Of a stretch of 64,000 nt of DNA, positions 12,401 to 22,791 are shown one piece after another. The stretch lies in contig BDSL01000014.1 in assembly GCA_003116995.1 (NCBI GenBank), positions 62,001 through 126,000 of the forward strand, written 5' to 3'. The DNA comes from Yamagishiella unicocca (taxonomy: Eukaryota; Chlorophyta; Chlorophyceae; Chlamydomonadales; Volvocaceae). The position numbers and the translations under genes are program-made. The notes beneath the pieces were generated by a model that saw only the letters and a program-made list of their open reading frames with translations, ran no database searches and was not told where the DNA came from. Numbering within the stretch: the stretch's first letter is position 1; each line of letters opens with the position of its first letter.

Positions 12401-14614
12401 ATTTCGCTTAGCCGCCGAAGGTCGACATACGACCTCCGCCTTTCGTTTCCTCAACCAAGTTCTCCAGCATGCATCTCGGAACATCCGTCTTAAACGGTTT
12501 TTCTCGCGTACACGGGTCTTCCTTGCAACCCCTCCCGTTTTCTCGCCACACCTCCCGCCCTCGCTCCCTCGCTTCTTTCAGAAGCCCCCCTCACGCGCAG
12601 TGCTCCAGCCAGTCGTTCTCAATTCGCAGGTGGATGAAGTTGAAGCCGCCGGCCCCGGCTGACGACCCCGACCCAGATCCGGATCCGGAGGCGCCCGAAG
12701 CGGACGAGGCCTCTACCGGGGGCCCCACTGCTGCCGCTGGTGGGCTCCGGTGCAGGATGCCGGCGACGATCAGGTCAACGAGGGCAGCAGCCTTGCGAGG
12801 GTGTCGAGGGGGCCAAGCGAGGGGCATGTGGGGGGATTTGATGCGGGTGGGCACTGGAGAGCGGCGTGGAGGGCGCATGCAGCAGCGCAGGGAACCCCCT
12901 GACCCCGCAGCGCCTTCCACCAGTCCCCCGCACACCTCCCTGTCCTCGTCAGTGCGCGACAAGAGGTCGACGGTGCACGATCGACGGCACCGGAGTGCAC
13001 TACGCGTCCGGCTCTTTCCAACCGGCATTCCACCACCGCCACCACCACCACCACCGCCGCCATCGCCGCCACCACCACCACCACCGCCACCGTTCCTGGA
13101 CCAGCGGCACACGACACGCGGGCCCTCAGCCGCCGCCGCCGTGCCCGACCAGCAAGCACTCTGCTCTCCCCACCGCCGTGCCACTCTCCAGACCTCCCGC
13201 CTCACCTCTTTACTAGGCCTCAGCCCGTCCAGCCCCGCCCACACGAGCCGCATGTCCTCCGGCGCCAGGTCGCTAGCCATCATCTTGAACAACACGCAGT
13301 CCACCGCCAGGTGCCGTACATCGCCGTGCCGGCTGGCCAGCGGCTCCGCCACGCTCCAGCCGTACTCCATCAGCGCCACCTGGGTGTACGACGACAGCGG
13401 CGGCGCCTCCTCGGGGACCAGCACCCGCACGCCGGCGGCCGCCATGGCCTCTACGAAGTACGGCTGGTCGTACATGTCGGCGAAGGGGACCTGCGCGGCG
13501 GGAGGTGGAGGGGTGCGGAGGGGGTCGTGAAGTGGGTTTGGTGGCGAGTGTGGAGCGGGTGCAGGTGCGGCGTGCGGGTGCGCGTAGGGCCCGGAGGCGA
13601 GGAGGGTTGCCACGGAGGATGGCACCGGCGGAGCATACACAGCGACCGGGAGGAGTTCGCAGGACCGTGACGACAATCCCATGGCGTCCATCGGCCGTGT
13701 GACCTCACCAGGCATCCGGCCCTGTCCTGCATCGGTGCCGCTTGAACTTGAACCCCCCTGTCCCGCAATACCCGCCTCTCACGTCGGACCCTCCCCCGTG
13801 CAACCCAGTCCTCCAGCATGCATCTCAAAACGCCTGCTCTAAACGGTTTTTTTCGGGCATCCACGGGTCTCCCTCGAAATCCCCCCTGCCACCCGCTTCT
13901 CCGTAGTAGTAGCAACCCGTCCCCCCCCCCCCGCGCCCCGTTGGTACACACCTGGTTGTCGCTGCCGGCCAGCACCGCGTCGCCAGTGCGTTGGAGCCCG
14001 TTGTCGACGAGCACCGGAATCACGGCAGCTCGTCCCAGGTGCTTGGCCAACAACATGCCGTACAACACGCTCAACCGCTGGTTGGCGAAGCCGTTGCAGA
14101 CCTGAAAGCGCAGCGTACGGTCGGCAGCTGGCAGCTGGCGGGAGGCGGCCTTCGCCCCCGCTGCCGCCGCGGCACGGAGACCCGCCTCGGAGGCGGGGTC
14201 CAGGGAGGGTGAGGAGCCCCGCCCGAGGCCTGCGGTCTGCAGCTGCAGTTTGGCGGAGCGATGCTGCGGGTCGCCGCTATCGATGTTGTCGCCAGCAGCG
14301 CCGCCGCCGCGTACGGCGGAGGATGCAGCCGCAACGGCGGCAGCGCCCGTCGTGCCGATGACGCCCACGGAGGATGAGGTTGCCGATACCGCGCCCGATA
14401 GCGGCGACGCCTGGGATGCGTCGTGGACCGGCCGTCGCATTACGGCGCCGGCCAAGTAGCCCACAAGGAGGAGTGCAGCGTACAGTGCATACCGGCGGGA
14501 AGCTGACGGCGCCCAGGAGCCGAAGGCAAGCCGGTTCACTGCGCCAACGACCCAGCGACCAGCTGCACCTCGCTTCAGGGCACGCATGGGTGATTCCGAT
14601 CCGGGCATGGGCAT
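6489..14614 (-). CDS. Fused O-fucosyltransferase-like / GT8-like glycosyltransferase
   Basis: Thirteen exons join in phase to 994 residues: 14614-13952, 13490-13206, 12791-12595, 12146-11990, 11507-11368, 10821-10624, 10114-9955, 9526-9364, 8742-8549, 8328-8147, 7618-7510, 7302-7219, 6941-6489. Residues 42-59 ([18 protein letters not shown]) form a single anchor, so this is a type II Golgi/ER protein. Residues 168 to about 545 match the GDP-fucose protein O-fucosyltransferase fold: [27 protein letters not shown] (368-375, the HLRxExD element) and [14 protein letters not shown] (482-495). Residues about 550-844 are a GT8-like domain: [14 protein letters not shown] with DxD at 640-642, [11 protein letters not shown], and HFHGPKPHE at 750. 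The tail is Gln-rich. Intron 5 is GC-AG. The exon 12 end (7219) is the least certain junction. Retention of intron 10 would put TGA right after Met-Lys at the end of the GT8 fold. The start is the first ATG of the open exon; a 5' exon cannot be excluded. Substrate is unknown. Confidence 0.85.
7320..7376. repeat. Tandem 18-bp repeat in glycosyltransferase intron 11
   Basis: The unit gaggtgaggtggacacgc occurs about three times just upstream, in gene sense, of the exon 12 acceptor. On the gene's strand there is no AG from 7382 down to 7305, so the array forms part of an AG-free acceptor zone. Confidence 0.7.
8745..9148. repeat. 38-bp tandem array, ten copies, AG-free on the sense strand
   Basis: Unit starts (ttgggtgg) fall every 38 bases from 8766 to 9108, giving ten copies. 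The array lies in intron 8 of the glycosyltransferase gene and abuts the exon 9 acceptor. Each unit ends in cacctgccgccac on the sense strand; only the terminal copy reads cacctgccgccag and is the splice site. I found no CT on the plus strand (no AG in the sense direction) over about 404 bases. Confidence 0.85.
9529..9640. repeat. Purine-rich short tandem array at exon 8 acceptor
   Basis: Units like ggggaggcaagg repeat about nine times. On the gene's sense strand this is a C/T-rich tract directly 5' of the exon 8 acceptor. The AG-free stretch extends to about 9670. Confidence 0.75.
10210..10365 (+). repeat. Intronic dispersed element, forward copy
   Basis: It runs from tttgaggaagacccgtg through aaaccgtttagc and gggatgcatgccggag to gcggcgtctagact. 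A near-complete copy lies inverted at 12368-12535 in another intron of the same gene, and partial copies occur at 10930, 13806 and 19062. No coding capacity is seen, so it looks like a short non-autonomous mobile element. Confidence 0.6.
10930..10995 (-). repeat. Intronic dispersed element, partial inverted copy
   Basis: It contains the signature ttctaaacggtttttt followed by gcatccacgggtcttcctcg, the reverse of the 10210 element. It lies in intron 5 of the glycosyltransferase gene. Confidence 0.55.
11510..11821. repeat. 12-bp tandem array (aggaggggcatt), about 23 copies
   Basis: This perfect to near-perfect array abuts the exon 5 acceptor of the glycosyltransferase gene. In the sense direction it has no AG for about 312 bases, so the used acceptor is the first AG after a very long pyrimidine-rich run. 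A few units read gaggggcatg, which shows limited divergence. Confidence 0.85.
12158..12245. repeat. ggttggtg microsatellite in intron 3
   Basis: Eight-base units ggttggtg with c substitutions repeat about ten times directly upstream, in gene sense, of the exon 4 acceptor. Unlike the other arrays it contains gctt, so AG does occur within about 45 bases of the acceptor. Confidence 0.7.
12368..12535 (-). repeat. Intronic dispersed element, inverted near-full copy
   Basis: This is the reverse complement of the 10210-10365 element, with the same order of landmarks: ctagacgccgccgccgattt, then catgcatctcg, then ttaaacggtttt and acgggtcttcc. It lies in intron 3 of the glycosyltransferase gene. Confidence 0.6.
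13806..13886 (-). repeat. Intronic dispersed element, partial copy
   Basis: It carries ctccagcatgcatctc, then ctctaaacggtttttt and catccacgggtct, matching the distal half of the 12368-12535 copy. It lies in intron 1 of the glycosyltransferase gene. Confidence 0.55.
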
Positions 14615-15277
14615 GAGCACTGCGTGTTGGTCCAACTCGTCATCGTCGATTGCAGGACCAAGCGCACCCCCCGTCGGGGGCCGCTGGCCCGGGATTGGCC
14701 GCCGCACTTGTGCAGGTAAGGAGTAACGTTACCGACGGAAAGGAAGGCACAGCCGCTGCTCAACACGCCGCTGGACCCAGTGGTGCCGGTCTGACACAGG
14801 GCCCAATGCCCGCGCAAGCCACTTGCGAGCGATACGCGTTCACCGTTTAATCCAATATATTACATCGTTTCCTGAGAATGCATCTGTGCATGGAGCTTTG
14901 CGTCGTAGAATAACTCAGTAGCTGCTGGTAAGGCGAGCAGCCGCAAGGCGATGCAAACGTTCGTTTCTTTACGACGACGAGACAGCTTTATTAAAGTGTC
15001 CTACAGTATGTATAATCTATTGCCAAGCGGCCATTGCTCTATCACCCAAATTTAGCAGATATTGACTGGCTTCAGGAAGCGGCGATAGCTTTCCAATACA
15101 CAAAGCAACATGCTGGAAACTTTATTATTCCTGAGGAATATCCTCGTTTTATAGATGGGTGATGTACACGGTTGTCAATATCTTTGCTCCGGAACCATAT
15201 GGCCTACACTTTGCCAAATAGCGATGGGAGAGCTGTACTCTTTACGGCACCCTGCGTAAACGTAACCACAGCTAAAA
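14615..15277. promoter_or_regulatory. Divergent promoter region, glycosyltransferase and DEG5
   Basis: These 663 bases separate two divergently read start codons. Part of it is AT-rich. A TATA-like run (taatccaatatatta) at 14849-14863 faces the minus-strand gene, and gttttatagatg at 15145-15156 lies about 125 nt before the DEG5 ATG. Both are plausible core promoters by position only. Confidence 0.4.
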
Positions 15278-18200
15278 ATGTCTCTTAGGCCCCAGAGTCG
15301 CGCGCAGCACACGCTCGCCGACGCGCCTCGGAACTCGGCTAAACCTCCGAGGCCGGTGCCAGGGCCTCTACCGGCGTTGACCTTACACAAATCACCTCTA
15401 ATACACGAGCCACATTCAAGCGCAACGATCGTACCGCTTCCTGTGTGCCATGCAAGGATACCAGGCGAGGCGGACTGGGTCACTCCGCGCGGGCCTGGCA
15501 GGCGCGATCTGCTGCTCCGGACCGCAGCTGCTTGTGTCCTTGCAGCAGTCTCCAGCGGCTCATTGCAATCTGGGGCCTGTGCCGCTAGCTTGGTGGATGA
15601 GGACATCGCCACGGCGGTGTTCCAGGCGGTCAGCCCCTGCGTCGCCTCCATAGCAGTAATCCGACCGGTCGGCGGAGTGCAAGTGCGAGAGGTTATTGGT
15701 TCCGGAGTCGTGTGGGACGCTGCGGGGCCCCACGTGCTGACCAACTTCCACATCGTACCGCCGCTGCAGGGAACTAGCACGGTGCGTGGTTGGTTGGGTT
15801 GATGGGTGGTTCGGGGTCGGCGGCGGGGAGCGAGGCGCGAGGCGTGACGGTTACGCAGCTAGGCTGGAGCGAGGTGGTTGGCGCAGCGGATTCCCGTACA
15901 CGCACTCGGGACGGCGACGCAGCAGCCACCGCACAACCTACCGCTTTAACACAACACATGCAGGTTGCTGGTTTCCGTCCCTTAGCAAGTAGACATGTAC
16001 CTGTGTTGCCTGATCGGGCTACCGCACGTCCTACCGCATCCACGGACGGACCAGCCGGCCCCTGCGTCTCCCTACCCGCGGGTCTACCCACCCACCCATC
16101 CACCCACCCACCTGCCGTACCCTCTGAACCGGTCCCCCCCTGGATGGCATCCCAGCTACCTCACCCCTCCGCACTGCCCTCCCGCACCTTGACACTACCC
16201 GTACCCTCGACGCATCCGACCGGCCCTTTGCTCCAAAACCCCAACTTCATGCCCACGCCCACCCATGCCCTTTACCCGCCTCCGATCAGCTGCTAGAGGT
16301 CACCCTCACGGACGCCACCACCGGCGCCGCCGCCACCGTCGGGGCGCGGGTGGCGGGAACTGACAGCATCCACGACCTGGCGGTGCTCCGCCTCCTGCCG
16401 CTGCCGCCGCAGCTGGAGGCAGTGGCGGTGCCGGCGTCGGCGGCTGGCGGGGCCGCGGCAGGTGACGGCGGCGGCGACGTTGACGGTAGCAGCGGCGGCG
16501 GGGCGGACTCGGGCGCGTCAGGCCTGCCGGCGGTGACGCCCATCCGACTGGGCAGCTCGCTGGAACTGCGGGTAAGCAAGGGAGGGGGGGAGGGAAAAGC
16601 GGGGGGAAGCAAGGGGGAGAAAATCGGTTGGTAAAACCGAGGAGAAGGAATCACCCGGTAACGAGTGTAGCATGCGCGTCCTGAGAACTGCATACTGGAG
16701 GGCTCGGGTGGACGGCCCGAATGGCGGGCGGAAACGTGGCTGGCGAGGAAGTTTGTTTGACGCGATTGGGGTTGCGTGCTGGAAGGCCCGCGGTCTTGGT
16801 TGGGCATGGGAATGTGTGCGACTCGCTCCGGCCCGACCCCGACCCATCCCGTACACAGAAGACCGTTACCGGAGTGGCGAGTTGGAACACCAAGTGTGGT
16901 GGTCCGTCATACGCGGCGCGTAGCCGGGCGGGTGCCTCGCCGCCTTAGGGAACAAGTAACCGCGGCTAAACAGGTTGAACCAGGACTGCAGACAAGCGAG
17001 CAAACGCGCAGGCAGGCAGTAGCCAGAAGGCTCTCTCTCAACCCAGTCATCGGGCCCGCCTGTCCTGACCGAGCGGTTAGCGGTTAGCCGACTATCGCGA
17101 GGCATGTGGGAGGGGTGGCCGCGTCGGCCGTCCAGCATGGTTGGGCGAAAGTAAGGAGGGGGGAGCAAGGGGCGAGGTTGCTACGCCACCGCCACCTGAC
17201 CACCGCCACCTGACCACCGCCACCTGACCACCGCCACCTGACCACCGTGCCTAGGCTCCCTGGCCGCCCCGGCCCCTGAGCTACGTACTCAGCTTCCCGG
17301 CCTCATGACCCGCCTCTTGCTCCCTGCATGTACATCATCACATACGCGTTTTTCCATGTAATGCACCGTCGCCTTCAGGTCGGCCAGGCCGTGTACGCCC
17401 TGGGCTGCATCGCTGCCGACCGGAACGCCCCCGCCCGCACGATGTCCGCCGGCCTGGTCAGCGGGCTGGACCGGAGCATACCGTCGCCAGTGGGGGCCCG
17501 GATATACGGCGTCGTACAGGTACGGTTGTACGAGCCTAGGCGGGGGGCTCAGGACCGACAGGAAGACGGGAATGTACGGAGGGTCAGGAAGTCATTGTCA
17601 GGGTGGGAGTAGGCGGAAGCAATCCAACAATTGCGCGCACCATCCGCACCCTGTTTAGGCCGCTACACGTACGTGTCGGTCGTCACCTAGCATCCACCTC
17701 GTTCACCAGCGGCCTGGATGCTTGCCGCACATACACGCGCTCCTCTTACTTGGGTGGCTCGTTAGGGGCGGACTCAATAAGGCAGTCGACGCCCTGCCAC
17801 CTGATGCCTCTAAGCGCCCAGCTACCGCAACCGCATGTGCGTGACTGCTGCTGGTGCAGACGGACGCGATCATCAACGCAGCCAACTCCGGGGGCCCCCT
17901 GGTGGACTCGTTCGGGCGGCTGGTGGGGCTCAACACGGCGATGGGAGCCGGCAGGGCCGGTGCGGTAAGTCGGGCGGGCTGCGGACGGACGTGGGCGTCT
18001 GACCGGGGCCGGAAGCGGGACAGGCGGGCCACCAGCAGTACTTCGGGCCGCCGATCAATCGGCTGGTGCCGTTTAGCTAGTATGTCCGAGCCGCCAATCA
18101 GTCGGTAGCACGTCATTCATTACTGGGCAATTCAGGGGTATGTGGGTGTGGGGTGCAGCTGTGCGCCGTACGGTGGTTCTGGTTTGTAACTGCCAGCAAA

Positions 18201-18673
18201 TGGCCGATCGAGTGCATTAGGTAGGTGGTTGGGGGCTTCGATTTGGAGAACAAAGGATCATCGAAAGGGTTGGTTGGGGCAGGCCGAAGTAGCCAGCCAG
18301 GAGGTATGGGGAGGCTGGGGAGCGTTTGTGTATGTATGTACTTCTTTGAGTGTATAAAGTGATGTACGTATTGCAGACATGCGCCCACGTGGACAAATAC
18401 GAGCGACCTGTATTGCTGTTACGGTGCTTCGCCATAAAGATGGCCAGGTCAACGAACTAAATCGGGATAACCGTCTGATGACTTAACCCATCCCTCTATC
18501 CAAGCAAGGATGACCCAGCGCATCAGCCAACCGGTCCAATCCGTACGACCAACCTCCGTGCGTCCCACGTGCAGGGCCGTGGCAGCGGGGTCAACTTCGC
18601 CCTACCGGTGGATCTGCTCCGAGACCTGGTCCCCAAGATAATCGTGTATGGCAATCCGTACGGGAAGAAGTAA
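15278..18673 (+). CDS. DEG5: DEG5-type thylakoid-lumen serine protease
   Basis: Five exons (15278-15781, 16290-16571, 17379-17519, 17860-17964, 18575-18673), all phase 0, give 376 residues. Members of this family degrade damaged photosystem II proteins, including D1, in the lumen; in plants DEG5 works with DEG8. The N-terminus is a transit peptide followed by [20 protein letters not shown] (75-76 twin Arg) ending SGACAAS, a Tat-type lumen signal. The trypsin-fold triad reads His158 in LTNFHIV, Asp197 in IHDLAVL and Ser319 in AANSGGPL. The end, [20 protein letters not shown], then GNPYGKK and stop, has no PDZ domain. That absence is the mark of DEG5 rather than DEG1 or DEG8. An unusual Gly/Ala/Asp-rich loop of about 30 residues (217-248) is inserted after the Asp. 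The ATG at 15278 is the first in frame. Confidence 0.93.
17186..17247. repeat. 14-bp tandem repeat in DEG5 intron 2
   Basis: The unit accaccgccacctg repeats four to five times without change. It lies mid-intron, more than 120 bases from the acceptor of exon 3. Confidence 0.7.
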
Positions 18674-20239
18674 CTGCTAGACGAGCGAGTGAAGAGGGCT
18701 AGATAAGTTGAACTTGGACGCCCTGGAGGGATGGATGTGGTGACGGTGTGCGGGGGACGTGGACACGCGTGGACCCCCATCGCCGCCGGGCGTTTAACCG
18801 CTGTACCTGCTGTTTTGTCATATTGCGAGTGGTGGGGGTATTGCGGAAGGTAGCGATGCTAAGGCTTGTGGTCCAGGCAGCGGTTGCTACTCCATGTCTA
18901 CGCACACACTCGCACGTGCCGCGCCTGCAGATGCGCGTGCCAATGTGTGTTTGCTTGTTGCATTTCGAGCCGGGGCGGCGGGCAGCTGCTGCCCTACGCG
19001 AAACGGAAATGTGTGCCACTACTGACGCGCTGCTTTATGTATGCCAGCAGCACCAGCAGGTAGGGTTTCGAGGAAGACCCATGGATGCCAGCAGGTAGGG
19101 TGGTGGGCTACACATCCTGCCCGGCAGGTCTGGCTGTGTCTTACCTTACAAGCGACGCGCTGGGTAGCTGGTTGCTGTGGATGGCGCGTATCATGCCTGG
19201 CCGTTAGCCTTGATGCAGGTAGACGCACATCTGTCACGACGTGGCGCTCGGGCGGGGCAGGTAGGTTGCGTGCATGGCTGGTTGGATGAACGAGAAGGTG
19301 GGTATAAGGTGGAAGGCACCCCTACCTGCTGCCGTCTTCCCCTTGCTTGCTCGCAGTTATCGATTCCGTTAATAGCGTGCAGCAGCAGGTGATGAGTTGG
19401 GCATCGATCAGGGAACATCAGCTGACCGCATGTTAGGAATATAGAATGGAACACCGCCGGCCGGCGTGAAGCAGCTCGCAGCGTGCAGGGGCCGAGGTCA
19501 AACGCACTCAGAGCAGCCGGGCGGCCGACCACTAGCGGGCCAGGTGGTCGGTGAGCCCTTCGAGCACACCGACTACCGCACGAGCAACAGGGCAGTGCCA
19601 AAAGTTGGCGTTTCCCTTTTATACACACGTAGATACAATCGGTCAGCAGAAATGAACTCGCGAAGGATAACGCTGCTCATCAGGATGGAGGGTAGGTAAA
19701 GATTTTTAACCCTCCTGACAGCTGGGTACCGTCCGGCTGCTCCGTCGAGCGTTGAAAGCAGAGGCCACAGAAGCGAGGTTGAAAGCAGTGGCGAACTAGT
19801 AACAAATCCCGGTTGAATCGACGGCCGAAGGCTGGATAAGGTAGTCACAGCGTTACCATCAGCCGTTTCGTCCATGTATCCATATCAATAATTACTTGCT
19901 TCCGTTCAAAATGTCGGACGAGCCCTAAACCCTAGCTGAAGCATTAGGGGACTTTAGTTGCCTGCTGAGTCTCTACCTGCTGTATGTCCAAGCCCTAAAT
20001 ATACTTCTCCTTATTGGTTCCGAAGACACGACGGCGGCCATAAGCGGGTGTTCGTTCTCCCGATGTCCAGAGCCTAAATCAGGGCCCAGATTCCCAGATT
20101 CCTCCCAATGCGCAAGGCTAGCACCGAACGGTGCGATCGGCGTTCATACTGTCACACGTCCTGCACCGCTGCACCCAAAATGTCCATCCCCAAACGCAAA
20201 ACCCGTATCGATTGGCCTTCCGTTGCGTACTGCCTTGAC

Positions 20240-20410
20240 CGTACGTACCCGTTACATTTTTCTGCGAGCTGTCGCTCATAATATGATAATATGATAACAA
20301 ATGAAAGGCCCATAACAAGACCTCATCTTACGAGAAACCAGCGCGAGAAGCCAACAGACACTTCAAAATGCACAGGGAAAACAGGACAGCCCGCGTTGCC
20401 CAAAATACCG
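20240..20410 (+). repeat. Degenerate single arm of the foldback family
   Basis: The stretch with aaggcccataacaagacctc, then cgagaaaccagcgcgag and agccaacagacacttc parallels the arms at 21048 and 22131. Its outer end is not clear. Confidence 0.45.
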
Positions 20411-21047
20411 TAATACGTCACTTTGCAACATGTAGCACATCATCGCTATCATTATTGCATGGTGCTGGCGTGTCCGGCACCATGCGTTCATGTTATGCGG
20501 CTCTAGGGACGATTTAGAGCTGCTGTCGCCGAGCAACTCACAACATAACTATTGGATAATACTAATATGTTGCAGTATTCTCAAGCCCGGGCGAACCCAG
20601 GTCACTGAACCCAGCAGACGGATGTTGAATTTTGTTGCAAATGAGCAAGCTACGTCCAAGCAGCTCATTGTTGACGAGGTGTTGCTCAAAATCTCCTGGA
20701 TTATTGTCGGTTCCTACAGAAAATTGCAATCCGCATGCAACGAATGCAATCGAGTACGTTCGCTCACGCTTGCTTGCTCCCTCCACGCCGCGCCCCACGA
20801 GGCCCCACGTCACCAGCAGCCTCCACCGCCGTGAACATACCGATATATACAAAATTGAATATGACGTCAACGGCAAAAAATTGAGAATGTGGTGCCTGTC
20901 TTACTGCAGACGTACACGTTTTTGCTTGACATTTTTCTTGCGGCGGCGGGCGGGTTACATCGTTTTCGTCCTAATCCGGCTTAATCCGTCCCTGACACGG
21001 CGTTTGATTGACGTTTTAATATCAATAATAAGATAATAATAAGGTGT

Positions 21048-22131
21048 TACGGTGGCCTCTAAGCCCGGGCGGACCCAGGACAAGAAGAGGGGCCCATTCC
21101 GGACCTCACCATAACGACAGCAGCTGGGGTTGAACCCAGCAGACGCCCCCAAGGGCACAGGCAAGCCTCGAAAAGCACAATAGGCGCCGCGAAAAACCAA
21201 GACAAGAGGTGGGCGCCATAGAAACGAGACCACATCGTACGACAAGCCAGAGCCAGCAGCCAACAGACCCCCCAAAAGGCACAGGAAAAAGGGGACACCC
21301 CGCCGCGCCAAAAGGCGGCGGGGCCCCGCCCAAAAACAACCCAGGCACCCAAGGCCCACCGCCAGAAAAAAGGCGAGAGCAGCCAACAGCCGGGACCGAC
21401 GCGCCTATCTAATGGCACCATCCACCCGCAAAAGAACGCCCCACATAATCAAATGGCTAGCAAAAAAACTTCAACATGACGCACGGGCAGTTCCAATAAG
21501 ATACTACAGCAGTGTCACCAAGCTCGGGGGATTTGGCGTGTGTTACTGAGGAAATTTGGGTAACTCCGTGCGCGCAGTGCGGAAATCCCCTGTAGTTAAG
21601 GCGTTACAGTATCCGCAAGCTAGCCCGGCGGGCGAAGCCAGTACAGAGCGGGGTCATACATACCGAGACCTCACACAGCTCGCTGCACGAGAATGTGACC
21701 GCACGTACGTGTTGGTGGGCGCGCCTGCTGGGGCGCCATCTGCCTGGTTAGCAGGCAGGCGACGGCTAACCTCTATCTTGGCCTCTAATTTTGGGGACTA
21801 TCCGTCGCTGAAGCCCCACTTGTTGCTTGGCCGGCTTTTCTGGTGGGTGTTTCTCGCGTGTGGGTGGTGCCCTGGCTGGGGCACCGGGGGGTTCGGTCCA
21901 CAGCCTGTCGGTCCGGGCTGTCTGGTCCCACCGTTTTCCCTGCCGTTTTCCCTGCAGGGTGCCTGGTTCGTCCTTTTCCGCTGGGGCCCCGCCTTCTTGG
22001 CCGCGGCGGTTGTCCTGTTTCCCCTGTGCCTTTTGGGGCGTCTGCTGGCTACTAGCGCTGGTTTCTCGTACGGTCTCGGTATGGGCCCCTCCTCTTGGCT
22101 TGGGCTCGCCCGGGCGCGCGGACACTGTAAC
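21048..22131. mobile_element. Foldback-type element with long inverted arms
   Basis: The left end reads gttacggtggcctctaagcc and the right end, on the reverse strand, reads gttacagtgtccgcgcgccc. Inward, both arms share gcccgggcg, gaggggccc, an agcc(a/g)(a/g)cagac block, aaaaggcacagg and aaccaggcaccc in the same order. That gives several hundred bases of imperfect inverted homology. A nested start (gcgttacagtatccgcaagc) lies at 21601. No transposase is encoded, so the element is non-autonomous. Flanks are AT-rich; I could not identify a target-site duplication. Confidence 0.6.
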
Positions 22132-22791
22132 ATTGATTATACCGGTATATTAAATTACTATCATTGCGTCTTCTAGTCTCTCGACGCCGAATCTCGTGTT
22201 TTGGCAACCTCGATTCCCCTTGAACGCTTAGTACGGACGGCAAAACGATTTGGCGACGGAACGCGGCGGAATCGTTGTCGTCCTATGTACGGAGACGGCG
22301 TTCTGTCTACAGAGCAACCTCTAAGTCGCGCACAAAATGCAAGCTATTACTTCATATGAAAACTTCACAAAAAGCTCTAAATGTGGAATGAAAGCACTTC
22401 TCGCGTTGCCGCACCAGTACGTAAAGTATATCATTTTAGGCCTTTGTAACGTCGCATTAAAGAGAAGCGCATATATGAAGCAATATAAGTGACTCACAGG
22501 TGCGTATTCTTCCCTCGAAAAAGCAACTCGACTTGTTAGGCATAAGAAGTGCGAATGAGGATTCGTTCTAACCGCTCGCCAGAGGGTTGAGTTACGCTGA
22601 GGACTTTTTAGCAGGCATAAACATTATGCCGGTTAACATAGCGCTCTAGAGATGTCTAGAAGGATTGTCATTACGCAGCGAAGTTTTCCGTGTACAACAC
22701 TAAATATTTTGCGACGGACGGCTCCCACCTAAATATTAATCACAATGTCGAAATTCTCCACGCTGCACACCACCGCTTTCCTCCACCCGTA

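Larger units (their letters stand above)
18674..22791. other. Intergenic region rich in repeat arms
   Basis: I find no gene over these 4.1 kb. The first kilobase is the presumed 3' UTR and spacer of DEG5, with a fragment of the intronic element near 19062. From about 20.2 to 22.2 kb the DNA is made of related inverted and direct arms (described separately). The last 600 bases before the MYB start are AT-rich, with gcatatatgaagcaatataa near 22468, a possible promoter. Confidence 0.5.

Noticed and set aside
12591..13715. 374-codon minus-strand frame taken as one exon
   Set aside because: It includes two introns that happen to be open; homology and phase support exons 13490-13206 and 12791-12595 only.
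13451..14707. GTG at 14707 as start of the glycosyltransferase
   Set aside because: Nuclear algal genes start with ATG; the first ATG in this frame is at 14614 and leaves a normal short cytosolic tail before the anchor.
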